Below, in pieces: positions 1 to 7,504 of a stretch of 47,644 nucleotides of DNA. How positions within the stretch are numbered: position 1 is the stretch's first letter; each line of letters opens with the position of its first letter. The stretch spans positions 1 to 47,644 of the forward strand of contig DAOPZC010000038.1 of the NCBI GenBank assembly GCA_035353175.1, read 5' to 3'. The DNA is from DAOPZC01 sp035353175 (lineage in GTDB: Bacteria > Verrucomicrobiota > Kiritimatiellia > RFP12 > UBA1067). A program made the position numbers and the translations under genes. The notes below the pieces were generated by a model, which saw only the letters and a list, made by a program, of their open reading frames with translations, was not told the DNA's origin and ran no database searches.

Positions 1-29
1 TTGATGGAGACCGAAGTCGTGTCATTCAT
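1..29 (-). CDS. pnp: Probable start of polynucleotide phosphorylase (partial, 5' end only)
   Basis: Only the first nine to ten codons are in the window. An ATG at 29-27 on the minus strand opens a frame reading MNDTTSVSI. A Shine-Dalgarno-like GAAAGG lies 9 bases upstream. The gene lies just downstream of rpsO on the same strand, the classical rpsO-pnp order. The identification rests on that synteny plus the ribosome binding site; no diagnostic PNPase motif is visible. A second in-frame ATG choice at 25-23 would be in another frame and is less likely. Confidence 0.4.
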
Positions 30-136
30 TCTGCTCAACCTTTCAGCAGACAAGGACCGGAAAGCTCATGTGCCAGGAAAGATGGCTCACTCATACGAGT
101 GGTGAGGTCCGCTAGAAGGTTTCCGCCGGAGCGGAG

Positions 137-172
137 CAAAAACAGGGCTACGCGGCTGTCTGGCCACGTAGC
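137..172 (-). terminator. Intrinsic terminator after rpsO
   Basis: Ten-base-pair stem, 147-156 with 163-172, one G-U pair and a 6-base loop. On the minus strand it is followed by CCTGTTTTTG. It starts 16 bases after the rpsO stop codon. It may attenuate rather than fully block read-through into the probable pnp gene. Confidence 0.65.
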
Positions 173-187
173 CGGTCACGCACGCGT

Positions 188-451
188 TTAACGGCGGAGG
201 CTGAGATCCTTGATGACCTTTTGGTAAATGGCCTCATCTTCACGCTTGAGGTAGTCAAGCAGACTGCGGCGAGTGTTTACCTTGCGGATCAGCCCGTAGC
301 GGGAACTGTGATCCTTCTTGTTGGCCTTGAGATGCTCGGTGAGCATTTCGATCTCTTTTGTGAGAACGGCGATCTGAACTTCGCTCGATCCGGTGTCACG
401 CTCGTGACGCTGGAACTGCTTCCGAATGGCTGTTTTATCGATCTGGCTCAT
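188..451 (-). CDS. rpsO: 30S ribosomal protein S15
   Basis: Small-subunit protein that binds 16S rRNA in the central domain and nucleates platform assembly; in several bacteria it also represses its own mRNA. The 87-residue product has the usual S15 length and the family's signature stretches: an N-terminal RKQFQRHERDTGSSEVQIA, then LTEHLKANKKDHSSRYGLI and a C-terminal RRSLLDYLKREDEAIY. The start is the ATG at 451, with AAGGA about a dozen bases upstream (GAACAAGGACCGC). A terminator follows directly and two sigma70-type promoters precede it. The downstream neighbour, cut by the window edge, is probably pnp. Confidence 0.97.
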   Translation of the reverse strand: MSQIDKTAIRKQFQRHERDTGSSEVQIAVLTKEIEMLTEHLKANKKDHSSRYGLIRKVNTRRSLLDYLKREDEAIYQKVIKDLSLRR

Positions 452-510
452 AGTCTGCTTAGCGGTCCTTGTTCCGCGATTTCTTTTCTTTTGTTAACTT
501 TCCGGCGCAC

Positions 511-540
511 ACTATAGATAATACCCCCGCTTGCTGTAAA
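511..540 (-). promoter_or_regulatory. rpsO proximal promoter (P2)
   Basis: On the minus strand TTTACA (540-535), an 18-base spacer and TATAGT (516-511). It lies about 60 bases upstream of the rpsO start, pointing at rpsO. Confidence 0.6.
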
Positions 541-615
541 GCGAAATCGGGCCGGAAAGGCCAGATGACCCGCAGCGGGGATTGTCTCCTTAGACGCACC
601 GCAGGAAAGGCAGAC

Positions 616-645
616 ACTATACGGAGAAACCCCCGTCCCTGTCAA
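616..645 (-). promoter_or_regulatory. rpsO distal promoter (P1)
   Basis: On the minus strand a perfect TTGACA (645-640), an 18-base spacer and TATAGT (621-616). Transcripts from here would carry a leader of about 150 bases before rpsO, including short GC hairpins (CCCGC/GCGGG and GGCC/GGCC near 560-590). Apart from this, the two promoters and the opposing promoter at 707-735, I see nothing coding in the 452-764 gap. Confidence 0.6.
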
Positions 646-706
646 GGGGGGGAAGCGGGATTATGACATGGGGTTTCTTGAAACCGTGGTGTCTGAGGTT
701 ATTCGG

Positions 707-735
707 TTGGTTGGCAAGCCGTTTTTCAGTATAGT
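707..735 (+). promoter_or_regulatory. Candidate promoter of the giant CotH-family gene
   Basis: TTGGTT (707-712), 17-base spacer, TATAGT (730-735), 29 bases ahead of the ATG at 765. The -10 is good, the -35 moderate. It diverges from the rpsO promoters. Confidence 0.45.
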
Positions 736-764
736 GATGTTGTCAAAAATGACGAATTGCAATT

Positions 765-3700
765 ATGTGGAAAACTTTCCATTTCTGTGTGCGGTGGTGT
801 TGCATGGGCGCGGTCTTTGCGGGGATCTCGGCCCAGGGCGCCGTACGCATCAACGAGGTCGTGGCGTCAAACCGGTCGCTGATCGCCGACGAGGACGGCG
901 ACTATTCGGACTGGATCGAATTGGTTAATACCGGCCCGGACGCCGTTTCGCTCGACGGTTGGGGGTTGTCGGATGACGCCGCCGTCCCATTCCGTTGGAC
1001 GTTGCCTTATCTTGTCCTCACGGCAGGCGACCATCTGTTGGTGTGGGCTTCCAAGAAGGACCGTAAACCTGTTTCCGTGCTGGAGAACAGCGGCGTGCTG
1101 ATCGCCGAGGGCGCCGCGTGGAAATACTGGGACAAGGGAACGGTTCCCGTGGGCACGTGGCCGGCCGCGGCCTACGACGATTCGGCGTGGCCGGCCGGCA
1201 CGGCCCGCTTCGGCTCGACGCGGAGCGGGGCGATGGTCGAGGGAACTTTGCTGGCGACGAATTCGGCCGGTTTATTCCATCCCGCGTATTTTTTCCGGAC
1301 CTCATTCGTGCTGTCCGATGTGCCCGATGCAGCGCAGGCGGGGGATGTGATCTTGCGGCATTATTTCGACGACGGCGTCGTGTTGCACATCAATGGGACC
1401 GAGGTTTTCCGTTTCAAGATGCCGCCCGGCGACGTGTGTTACACGAATTATTCCGGCGACGGCTACAATGTGGATTATCAGGGGGCCTGGCTGACCAACA
1501 CGCTGGACAGGGCACTGTTTTTATCCCTGCTCCATCCCGGGATAAACGTTTGCGCGGCGAGTCTGCATCAATCGAAGCCGTCCACGTCGGACGCGTTCTT
1601 TGCTCTCGGGCTGCGCCTTCAGGGCGGCACGGATTCGGCGCTGCACACGAATTTCAAGGTCAGCGCAGGAGGCTGCGACCTCTACCTGACTGCGCCGGGC
1701 GGAGCGGTCGCCGACCACGTGGCGGTGCCGGTGATGCCGCCGGATTGCTCCGCGGGACGCTCGCCCGACGGCGGCGACGCGTGGCGCGTCCTGCCGTCGC
1801 CCACGCCGGGCACGGCGAACAGCACGGACGTGTCGTACGCGGGCGTGGTCGCCGCCGTGAGTCCGTCTGTCGCTCCGGGCTTCTATGCGGACACGGTGTC
1901 GGTGGCGTTCAGCACGCCGACGCCGGACGCGACGATCTTCTACACGCTGGACGGCTCGACGCCGACCACCAACGCGCTACGTTATACGGGGCCGCTGACG
2001 CTGACCAACCGCAGCCTGGAGACGAATGCGCTGTGCCTGATCAACACCGGGAGCTCTTATGTTAAGCCCACGGTGAGCCAACCGAAGGCTCGCGTCGTGC
2101 GCGCCGTCGCGGTCAGATCCGATTGGCTGGACTCGCCGCTGTCCGGCGGCACGTGGTTCGTCGGACCGCAGACCGCGAACTTTACGCTGCCGGTGGTTTC
2201 GCTGGCTTCGGACTACGCGCACATCTTCGGCGCGACGGGCATCTACGGCAACCCCGGCAGCGCGAACGCGAATGACTGGGAATATCCCCTGAGCGTCGAG
2301 CTGTTCGTGGATCGGGCACGTGTTGCGGGCCAGCTCATGGGGTTCCGCATTCACGGCGGGTATTCGAGCGGCATGGCTCAGAAAACGCTGCGGCTCTATG
2401 CGCGGTCGGAGTACGGCGCGTCGTCGCTCGATTATCCGGTTTTCTCCGACCAGCCGCAGTACGGCTCATATAAGCGGTTGCTGTTGCGCAACGGCGGCAA
2501 CGACTGGGCGAAATCCCTGATGCGCGACGCGTTCGGCCAAGAGCTGTGCAAGCATCTGCGGCACGACACGCAGGCCTACCGGCCGTCGGTCGTGTTTCTG
2601 AACGGCGAATTCTGGGGTGTCCACAATATCCGTGAACGCTACGACGCGCGGTATCTCGAGCGTGTCTACGGAACCGACCCCGAGAACGTGGACATCATCG
2701 GATTCCCATACGGCTCTTCGGTGGCGGTCGCGGAGGAGGGCTCCGTGGCAGACTTCAACGCGCTGCTGACGTGGCTCTCAACGAACACGCTGTCCAACGA
2801 CGTTTCCTACGCGGTCGTGACCGGACAGGTGGACGTGGCGAACTACATGGACTACATGCTGGCCAACATGTTTGTGGTCAACAAAGACTGGCCCGGCAAC
2901 AACATCGAGTTCTGGCGCACGCGTACGGCGGCCGTTGCGTCCGCCGCTCCGCACGGGCACGACAAACGCTGGCGCTGGCTGATGTTCGACATGGATTTCG
3001 GGTTCGCGGGGTGGGACGCCGATCCGCCGAGTACGGACATGTGGGCGTGGACGACTTCAACGACCGGCAGCGGACGCGTGTGCGAGGCGGCCACGCGCCT
3101 GTTCCGCCGCCTTCTGGAGAACGCGGGTTTCCGAAACGAAATGCTGTCGCGCTATGCCGATCAGCTCAACACGACCTATCTGCCGTGGCGGACGCGCGCG
3201 CTGGCGGAACGGATGCGCGATGCGATACGGCCCGAGATGCAGGGACATGTCGACCGCTGGCCCGGCGCGATCACTTCGGTTCAGGCGTGGACGAACCAGA
3301 TCGAAAACGTCTGCGTGTACGCCCGGGACCGTCACGGCTGGGAGTGGCGGCGCATGTGTTCGCGGTTCGGGCTGACGACCGCCGAGGTGTGCGTGGCTTC
3401 GTCGGATATCGCGCAAGGCGTTGTGCAGGTGAACTCGGTGACGGTGGATGCGGACACGCTGGGGGTGAAGAACCCGGCTGCGCCCTATCCCTGGCGGGGG
3501 CAGTATTTCCGCGAAATCCCGGTTGCGGTGCGGGCCGTGCCCCGCGCCGGTTGCCGTTTCGTGCGATGGTCGGAGAGCGGCGACACGAACGCGCTCGTCT
3601 CGGTCGCGCTCACCAACGCGCTGCTGACGATGACCGCGCTTTTCGAGCCTGATCCGGCGGTGTTGGCGGGGCACGCCGTTTTTTTGCCGTCAGGCGAGGG

Positions 3701-5576
3701 GGATTGGGATTCCGACGCCTCCTGGAGCACGGGCGTGTTCCCGAATTGGCCGGGTGCGGTAGCCGTGATTCCGGCACCGGCCGAATTGGACGCCGACGGC
3801 TTGCCTCGTCGCAACGTGTGTGTGGCGTCTGAGCCGGTCACGGTCGGACATGTCGTGATCGACAACGGTACGTTCAGCAACCGCATCCGGAACAAGAAAG
3901 ACGCCTTGCCGGGATGTGCGCTAACCTTCGATGGCGGCACCAATGCCGCGAGCCTGACCGTTCTCGGAAACGAGGCGGGCTTTGCGTCGGTGGAAATGAC
4001 GCGCGGCGTTGTGCTGGCGACCGATCTGCGGCTGATCGTCAGCAACACGGTCGGAGATGCGGATTATGGCGCGCTGCGCCTGCAGGCTGGGTGGGACGGG
4101 CCGGGCGGGCTGTTGAAAGAAGGCCCGGGAGTTTGTTCGATGACGGGCGAGGGGAAGGCCTACACCGGGAGGACGCTGATCCGAGAGGGGGTGCTGAGCC
4201 TGACGCAGCCCGCGGCGCCGGTCGGCTGCTCGGGTGTGGCCGTTGAGGCGGGGGGGCAGCTGCGGATGACTTCCGGGACGGCGGCCGGCGAGCTGGCGCG
4301 CGAATATGCATTCGGCGGCGCGGTGACGCTCGCGAGTCAGGGCCGCGCCGGATTCGACGGCGCGTCGGGGGCGGGCGCCAAGGGCGGTGTGCGGTATGAT
4401 CCCGGCGGCCAGACCAGCCGCGCGGTCCTGCTCTCGCCGCTGTTCGTCGCGGGCTCCTCGTGCGTGCATGTGGACGACGCGGGCGGAAACCCGTCGGCCT
4501 GTAATACGCTGACGCTGGCGGGCGGCCTGGCCGGCGCGGCCCCCTTGCTCAAGAGCGGCAGCGGGAGTCTGGTGATCGCGGACGACGCGCACGACATGGA
4601 AGGTGCCGTCACAATCGACAACGGCGTCTTGCAGGTTGACGCCGACATGCGCGGCGCGGATGTGGTGATCGCGGGCGGCAGCGCGTGGCTGTGCGGTACC
4701 GGCCACGTGGGCCGCGTGACGGGAACGGGATGCGTTTCTCCGGGACATCTGGCGCCGGGCCGACTTTCGGCGCAGAGCGTCGGCGGCGGCGTGGACTTCG
4801 CGTTCCGTTTCACTGCGGCGGGCGCCGTGACGAATGGCAATGACGTGCTGGCGCTGATGTTCAGCGAAGCGCCCTTCGCGAAGGTGCTGGACGGAGAGAA
4901 CCGGATCTCGGTTTATCTCGACGCGCTGCCGCCAGAAGACGGATACTCGCTGGGCGGGTTTGCGACCGCGTCAGAGGCCGATTTTACGAGGTTTGTGGCT
5001 CTGGCGGAGTGGCGTTTCTATGTGCCGGATGTGAACGGCGACGTGATGTTCGAAGACTCGGCCTACGCGGCCTGTCCGGTTGCGCTCAACATCGGGACGG
5101 TCCCCGCTGCCGGCGGCGGAAGACTGCTCATGATCTCGCGTCCATCGCACGGCTACGCGGCGTGGTGCGCGGCGAATTTCACGTTGGCTGAGAGGACGGA
5201 CGCGGCCGTGTGCGGTCCGCTGGCGAAAGGCGCAGACGGGATGGAGAACCTGATGCGGTATGCGTTGGGGCTGGACCGCGACACGCCGTCCGCGCCGTAT
5301 CTGCCGCAGCTCGGCCGTGCGGATGGCGCGCTCATCTATTCCTTCCGCAAGCGGGCCGCAGGGGACAGCTGCGTTGATTACGTGGTGGTCACGGCCGACG
5401 ATTTGAGGGCGGCGCCGTCGTCTTGGCGGAACGCGTTCGAGGTGGACGGCTTGTCGGTGCGACTGCTGGAGCCGCAGGCGACGGCCGATCCGGCGGTTGA
5501 GGTCCTGTCGGTCGAGATCGTCCCCGCCGTGCAGCATCCGGCGAGATTTTTCCGGCTGAGGGTGATTCAGCAATGA
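765..5576 (+). CDS. Secreted multidomain CotH-kinase-like protein with lamin-tail and autotransporter-associated repeats
   Basis: A 1603-residue exported surface protein. Residues 1-26 form a signal peptide ending near AGISAQGA. A lamin-tail domain follows (about 28-110, RINEVVASNRSLIADEDGDY). Around 135-290 is a jelly-roll-like segment (HYFDDGVVLHINGTEVFR). A chitobiase/hexosaminidase C-terminal-like Ig module sits near 368-430 (ATIFYTLDGSTPT). A CotH domain spans about 470-860, with NGEFWGVHNIRERYD, a DWPGNNIEFWR stretch and RWRWLMFDMDFGF matching CotH motifs. An InlB-like repeat lies near 925 (CRFVRWSE). Autotransporter-associated beta-strand repeats occur near 1113 and 1258 (GGLLKEGPG, PLLKSGSGS). 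Near 1490 is DGMENLMRYALGLD, of a kind frequent near the end of large verrucomicrobial proteins. No clear Shine-Dalgarno precedes the ATG. CotH proteins include protein kinases, but the substrate here is unknown. Confidence 0.85.
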   Translation: MWKTFHFCVRWCCMGAVFAGISAQGAVRINEVVASNRSLIADEDGDYSDWIELVNTGPDAVSLDGWGLSDDAAVPFRWTLPYLVLTAGDHLLVWASKKDRKPVSVLENSGVLIAEGAAWKYWDKGTVPVGTWPAAAYDDSAWPAGTARFGSTRSGAMVEGTLLATNSAGLFHPAYFFRTSFVLSDVPDAAQAGDVILRHYFDDGVVLHINGTEVFRFKMPPGDVCYTNYSGDGYNVDYQGAWLTNTLDRALFLSLLHPGINVCAASLHQSKPSTSDAFFALGLRLQGGTDSALHTNFKVSAGGCDLYLTAPGGAVADHVAVPVMPPDCSAGRSPDGGDAWRVLPSPTPGTANSTDVSYAGVVAAVSPSVAPGFYADTVSVAFSTPTPDATIFYTLDGSTPTTNALRYTGPLTLTNRSLETNALCLINTGSSYVKPTVSQPKARVVRAVAVRSDWLDSPLSGGTWFVGPQTANFTLPVVSLASDYAHIFGATGIYGNPGSANANDWEYPLSVELFVDRARVAGQLMGFRIHGGYSSGMAQKTLRLYARSEYGASSLDYPVFSDQPQYGSYKRLLLRNGGNDWAKSLMRDAFGQELCKHLRHDTQAYRPSVVFLNGEFWGVHNIRERYDARYLERVYGTDPENVDIIGFPYGSSVAVAEEGSVADFNALLTWLSTNTLSNDVSYAVVTGQVDVANYMDYMLANMFVVNKDWPGNNIEFWRTRTAAVASAAPHGHDKRWRWLMFDMDFGFAGWDADPPSTDMWAWTTSTTGSGRVCEAATRLFRRLLENAGFRNEMLSRYADQLNTTYLPWRTRALAERMRDAIRPEMQGHVDRWPGAITSVQAWTNQIENVCVYARDRHGWEWRRMCSRFGLTTAEVCVASSDIAQGVVQVNSVTVDADTLGVKNPAAPYPWRGQYFREIPVAVRAVPRAGCRFVRWSESGDTNALVSVALTNALLTMTALFEPDPAVLAGHAVFLPSGEGDWDSDASWSTGVFPNWPGAVAVIPAPAELDADGLPRRNVCVASEPVTVGHVVIDNGTFSNRIRNKKDALPGCALTFDGGTNAASLTVLGNEAGFASVEMTRGVVLATDLRLIVSNTVGDADYGALRLQAGWDGPGGLLKEGPGVCSMTGEGKAYTGRTLIREGVLSLTQPAAPVGCSGVAVEAGGQLRMTSGTAAGELAREYAFGGAVTLASQGRAGFDGASGAGAKGGVRYDPGGQTSRAVLLSPLFVAGSSCVHVDDAGGNPSACNTLTLAGGLAGAAPLLKSGSGSLVIADDAHDMEGAVTIDNGVLQVDADMRGADVVIAGGSAWLCGTGHVGRVTGTGCVSPGHLAPGRLSAQSVGGGVDFAFRFTAAGAVTNGNDVLALMFSEAPFAKVLDGENRISVYLDALPPEDGYSLGGFATASEADFTRFVALAEWRFYVPDVNGDVMFEDSAYAACPVALNIGTVPAAGGGRLLMISRPSHGYAAWCAANFTLAERTDAAVCGPLAKGADGMENLMRYALGLDRDTPSAPYLPQLGRADGALIYSFRKRAAGDSCVDYVVVTADDLRAAPSSWRNAFEVDGLSVRLLEPQATADPAVEVLSVEIVPAVQHPARFFRLRVIQQ

Positions 5577-5645
5577 AAGCGGCACTCAGGACGGGAGGGG
5601 AACAAACCGTTTGACGCGTGCCAGGCGGCGGTGTAAGGTTGCGGC

Positions 5646-6287
5646 ATGAATCCTTTCTTTGGCAAGACGGCGATCCTCGCGAACGGCCTGTTCCCGACAG
5701 GCGCGGTGCCGCTGGAGGCGTTGCGCGCAGCGGAACGGATCGTGTGCTGCGACGGCGCGGCCAACAAGTTGGTGGCGACGGGGCGCGAGCCGGATTGGAT
5801 CGTGGGCGATTGCGACAGCTTGGACCACTCGCTGAGCGGCCGTTACGGCGATCGGCTGGTGCGGGTGGAAGAACAAGAGACCAACGACCTGTGCAAGGCG
5901 TTCCGGTTCTGCCTGTCTAAGGGGTGGCGCGACGTGAGCATTGTGGGCGCGACCGGCTTGCGCGAAGACCACACGCTGAGCAACCTCTCCCTGCTGGTCG
6001 ACTTCGCGATCGACGCCTCCGTGCAGATGCTGACCGACACCGGTTGGTTCACGCCGCTTCCCGGCTCTTCGAAGCTGCCGTCTTTTCCCGGCCAGCAGGT
6101 TTCGGTCTTCTCGTTCGATCCCGCGGTGACCGTCTATGCTGAAGGATTGAAGTACCCGTTGGACGGGGTGCGCTTTAACCGCTGGTGGCGTGCGGCGCTG
6201 AACGAGGCGTGTGGGGGGGATGTCCGGCTCGTTTTCGAGGGCGGCCCCCTGCTGGTTTTCCAGACGTATGCCGGCGGAAAGGGGTGA
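5646..6287 (+). CDS. thiN: Thiamine pyrophosphokinase
   Basis: Transfers pyrophosphate from ATP to thiamine to give thiamine diphosphate, the cofactor used by the 2-oxoacid oxidoreductase encoded later in this window. The 213-residue protein has the family layout: DGAAN near residue 36, the acidic WIVGDCDSL segment, EQETNDLCKA where many members have a DQDxTD motif, and GATGLREDHTLSNLSLL, the metal/ATP-binding GAxGxRxDHxLxN motif. The thiamine-binding C-terminal domain follows. AAGGT precedes the ATG by 6 bases. It lies 69 bases after the giant gene and may share its transcript. The replacement of the first acidic residue in the QETND segment is a modest oddity. Confidence 0.88.
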   Translation: MNPFFGKTAILANGLFPTGAVPLEALRAAERIVCCDGAANKLVATGREPDWIVGDCDSLDHSLSGRYGDRLVRVEEQETNDLCKAFRFCLSKGWRDVSIVGATGLREDHTLSNLSLLVDFAIDASVQMLTDTGWFTPLPGSSKLPSFPGQQVSVFSFDPAVTVYAEGLKYPLDGVRFNRWWRAALNEACGGDVRLVFEGGPLLVFQTYAGGKG

Positions 6288-6308
6288 GCCGCGTCAGTGT
6301 CGGACGGT

Positions 6309-6337
6309 TTGCCAGACGGCGAGGGACGCGCTATACT
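6309..6337 (+). promoter_or_regulatory. Promoter of the AmmeMemoRadiSam cluster
   Basis: TTGCCA (6309-6314), 17-base spacer, TATACT (6332-6337), 22 bases before the ATG at 6360. Good match to a sigma70 promoter. Confidence 0.65.
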
Positions 6338-6359
6338 GAAACCACAAAAGGGGACCGTT

Positions 6360-7352
6360 ATGCCTGATCAGGAAAAAAGGGTGGTCCGCTGTGGTGTCTG
6401 TCCGAAAAAGTGCCGGATACCGCCGGGATATAGCGGAGAGTGCCGCGTTCGGATGAATCTGGACGGGAAGCTTGTTGCGTCGACTTATGGACATCCCTGC
6501 GCGGTCCACGTCGACCCGATGGAGAAAAAGCCCCTTTTCCATTTCTTCCCGGGCGCCATGATTCTTTCGATCGGTTCGGCCGGCTGCAATCTCCACTGCA
6601 AGAATTGTCAGAACGCCGATATTTCCCAGGCGAATCCGGAAGACATGCCGGCTTACGATCTTTCTCCCGCCCAGGTTCCAGTGCAGGCCAAGAAACACGG
6701 GTGCGCCCATGTCGCCTACACGTACAATGAGCCGCTGGTCTGCTACGAGTATACGCGCGACTGTTGCATCGCCGCGCGTGAGGCCGGGCTACGCAATGTG
6801 TTGGTGACGAACGGATACATCAACGAGAAGCCGCTGTCGGCACTTTTGCCTTATGTGGACGCCGCGAATGTCGACATCAAAGGGTTCGACGATGACTTTT
6901 ACCGCGAGGTGTGCGACGGCAGTCTAGCCCCTGTCCTGCAGACCGTTCTGATGATGAAGGCTGCGGGCGTGCACGTGGAGGTCACCAATCTCGTCATCCC
7001 GACGCTGAACGACACGGACGCGATGTTTGACAAGCTCTGCGAGTGGATGCGCGATCAAGCCGGCCCCGAGGTGCCGTTGCATTTTTCGAGGTTTTTCCCC
7101 TGTTTCCGCATGACACATCTGCCGCCGTCCCCCATCGAGTCGCTGTTGCGCGCCCGCGATCGGGCGCGCCTGGCGGGGCTCAAACACATCTATGTCGGCA
7201 ACGCGGAAGTTCCGGACGGCGATGACACCTTCTGCGCCTCGTGCGGTGAGCGCGTGGTGGAGCGGCAGCGATACGTGGTCAAATCGAATCGGGTGACCGC
7301 TGGCGGCGCGTGCCCGGTCTGCGGCAGGAAACTGTATGGGGTCTGGTCATGA
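6360..7352 (+). CDS. amrS: AmmeMemoRadiSam system radical SAM enzyme
   Basis: Radical S-adenosylmethionine protein of the three-part AmmeMemoRadiSam set, whose reaction is not established as far as I know. The 330-residue protein starts with a cysteine-rich N-terminus (CGVCPKKC, then GECRVR), followed by the radical SAM triad CNLHCKNC near residue 80 in GSAGCNLHCKNCQNADIS. It is related to the pyruvate formate-lyase activases (PflA-like group). The C-terminus carries a zinc-ribbon-like pair, CASC and CPVC. I chose the ATG at 6360 because GGGGA lies just upstream and a strong promoter ends 22 bases earlier; the longer frame from 6297 would include that promoter. The stop overlaps the next ORF as ATGA. 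Confidence 0.9.
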   Translation: MPDQEKRVVRCGVCPKKCRIPPGYSGECRVRMNLDGKLVASTYGHPCAVHVDPMEKKPLFHFFPGAMILSIGSAGCNLHCKNCQNADISQANPEDMPAYDLSPAQVPVQAKKHGCAHVAYTYNEPLVCYEYTRDCCIAAREAGLRNVLVTNGYINEKPLSALLPYVDAANVDIKGFDDDFYREVCDGSLAPVLQTVLMMKAAGVHVEVTNLVIPTLNDTDAMFDKLCEWMRDQAGPEVPLHFSRFFPCFRMTHLPPSPIESLLRARDRARLAGLKHIYVGNAEVPDGDDTFCASCGERVVERQRYVVKSNRVTAGGACPVCGRKLYGVWS

Positions 7353-7498
7353 CGGGTGGCGCGGCCAGTGGCGTTGTGTCCCGGCGCGGGTTTCTGCTGG
7401 CGCTGGCGGCCGTCTGCCTGGAGGGGCGTAGGAAAAGCGTGTCTTTCAAACGACTGGACGACGCCTCTGTCCGTCAGATGGCGCTCTGGTCGGGGTAG
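7349..7498 (+). CDS. 49-residue twin-arginine-signal ORF in the AmmeMemoRadiSam cluster
   Basis: A short frame coupled to the radical SAM gene by an ATGA overlap. Its only recognisable feature is a twin-arginine type export signal, VSRRGFLLALAAVCL, followed by a polar tail rich in Lys, Arg and Ser. It ends in TAG at 7496-7498, and the frame continues uninterrupted into the Memo-AMMECR1 gene, which begins immediately after in the same frame. It could be a genuine microprotein. It could also be the displaced leader of the next gene, split off by an amber codon. I do not recognise the polar tail. Confidence 0.45.
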   Translation: MTGGAASGVVSRRGFLLALAAVCLEGRRKSVSFKRLDDASVRQMALWSG

Positions 7499-7504
7499 GT
7501 GAAT

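Noticed and set aside
448..645. 65-residue minus-strand frame upstream of rpsO
   Set aside because: It covers both rpsO promoters and shows no domain; it is better read as leader DNA.
7496..7498. TAG recoded as an amino acid to make one long Tat-Memo-AMMECR1 protein
   Set aside because: A strong internal start with AGGAGG exists and no recoding machinery is seen; noted as part of the AmmeMemoRadiSam finding instead.
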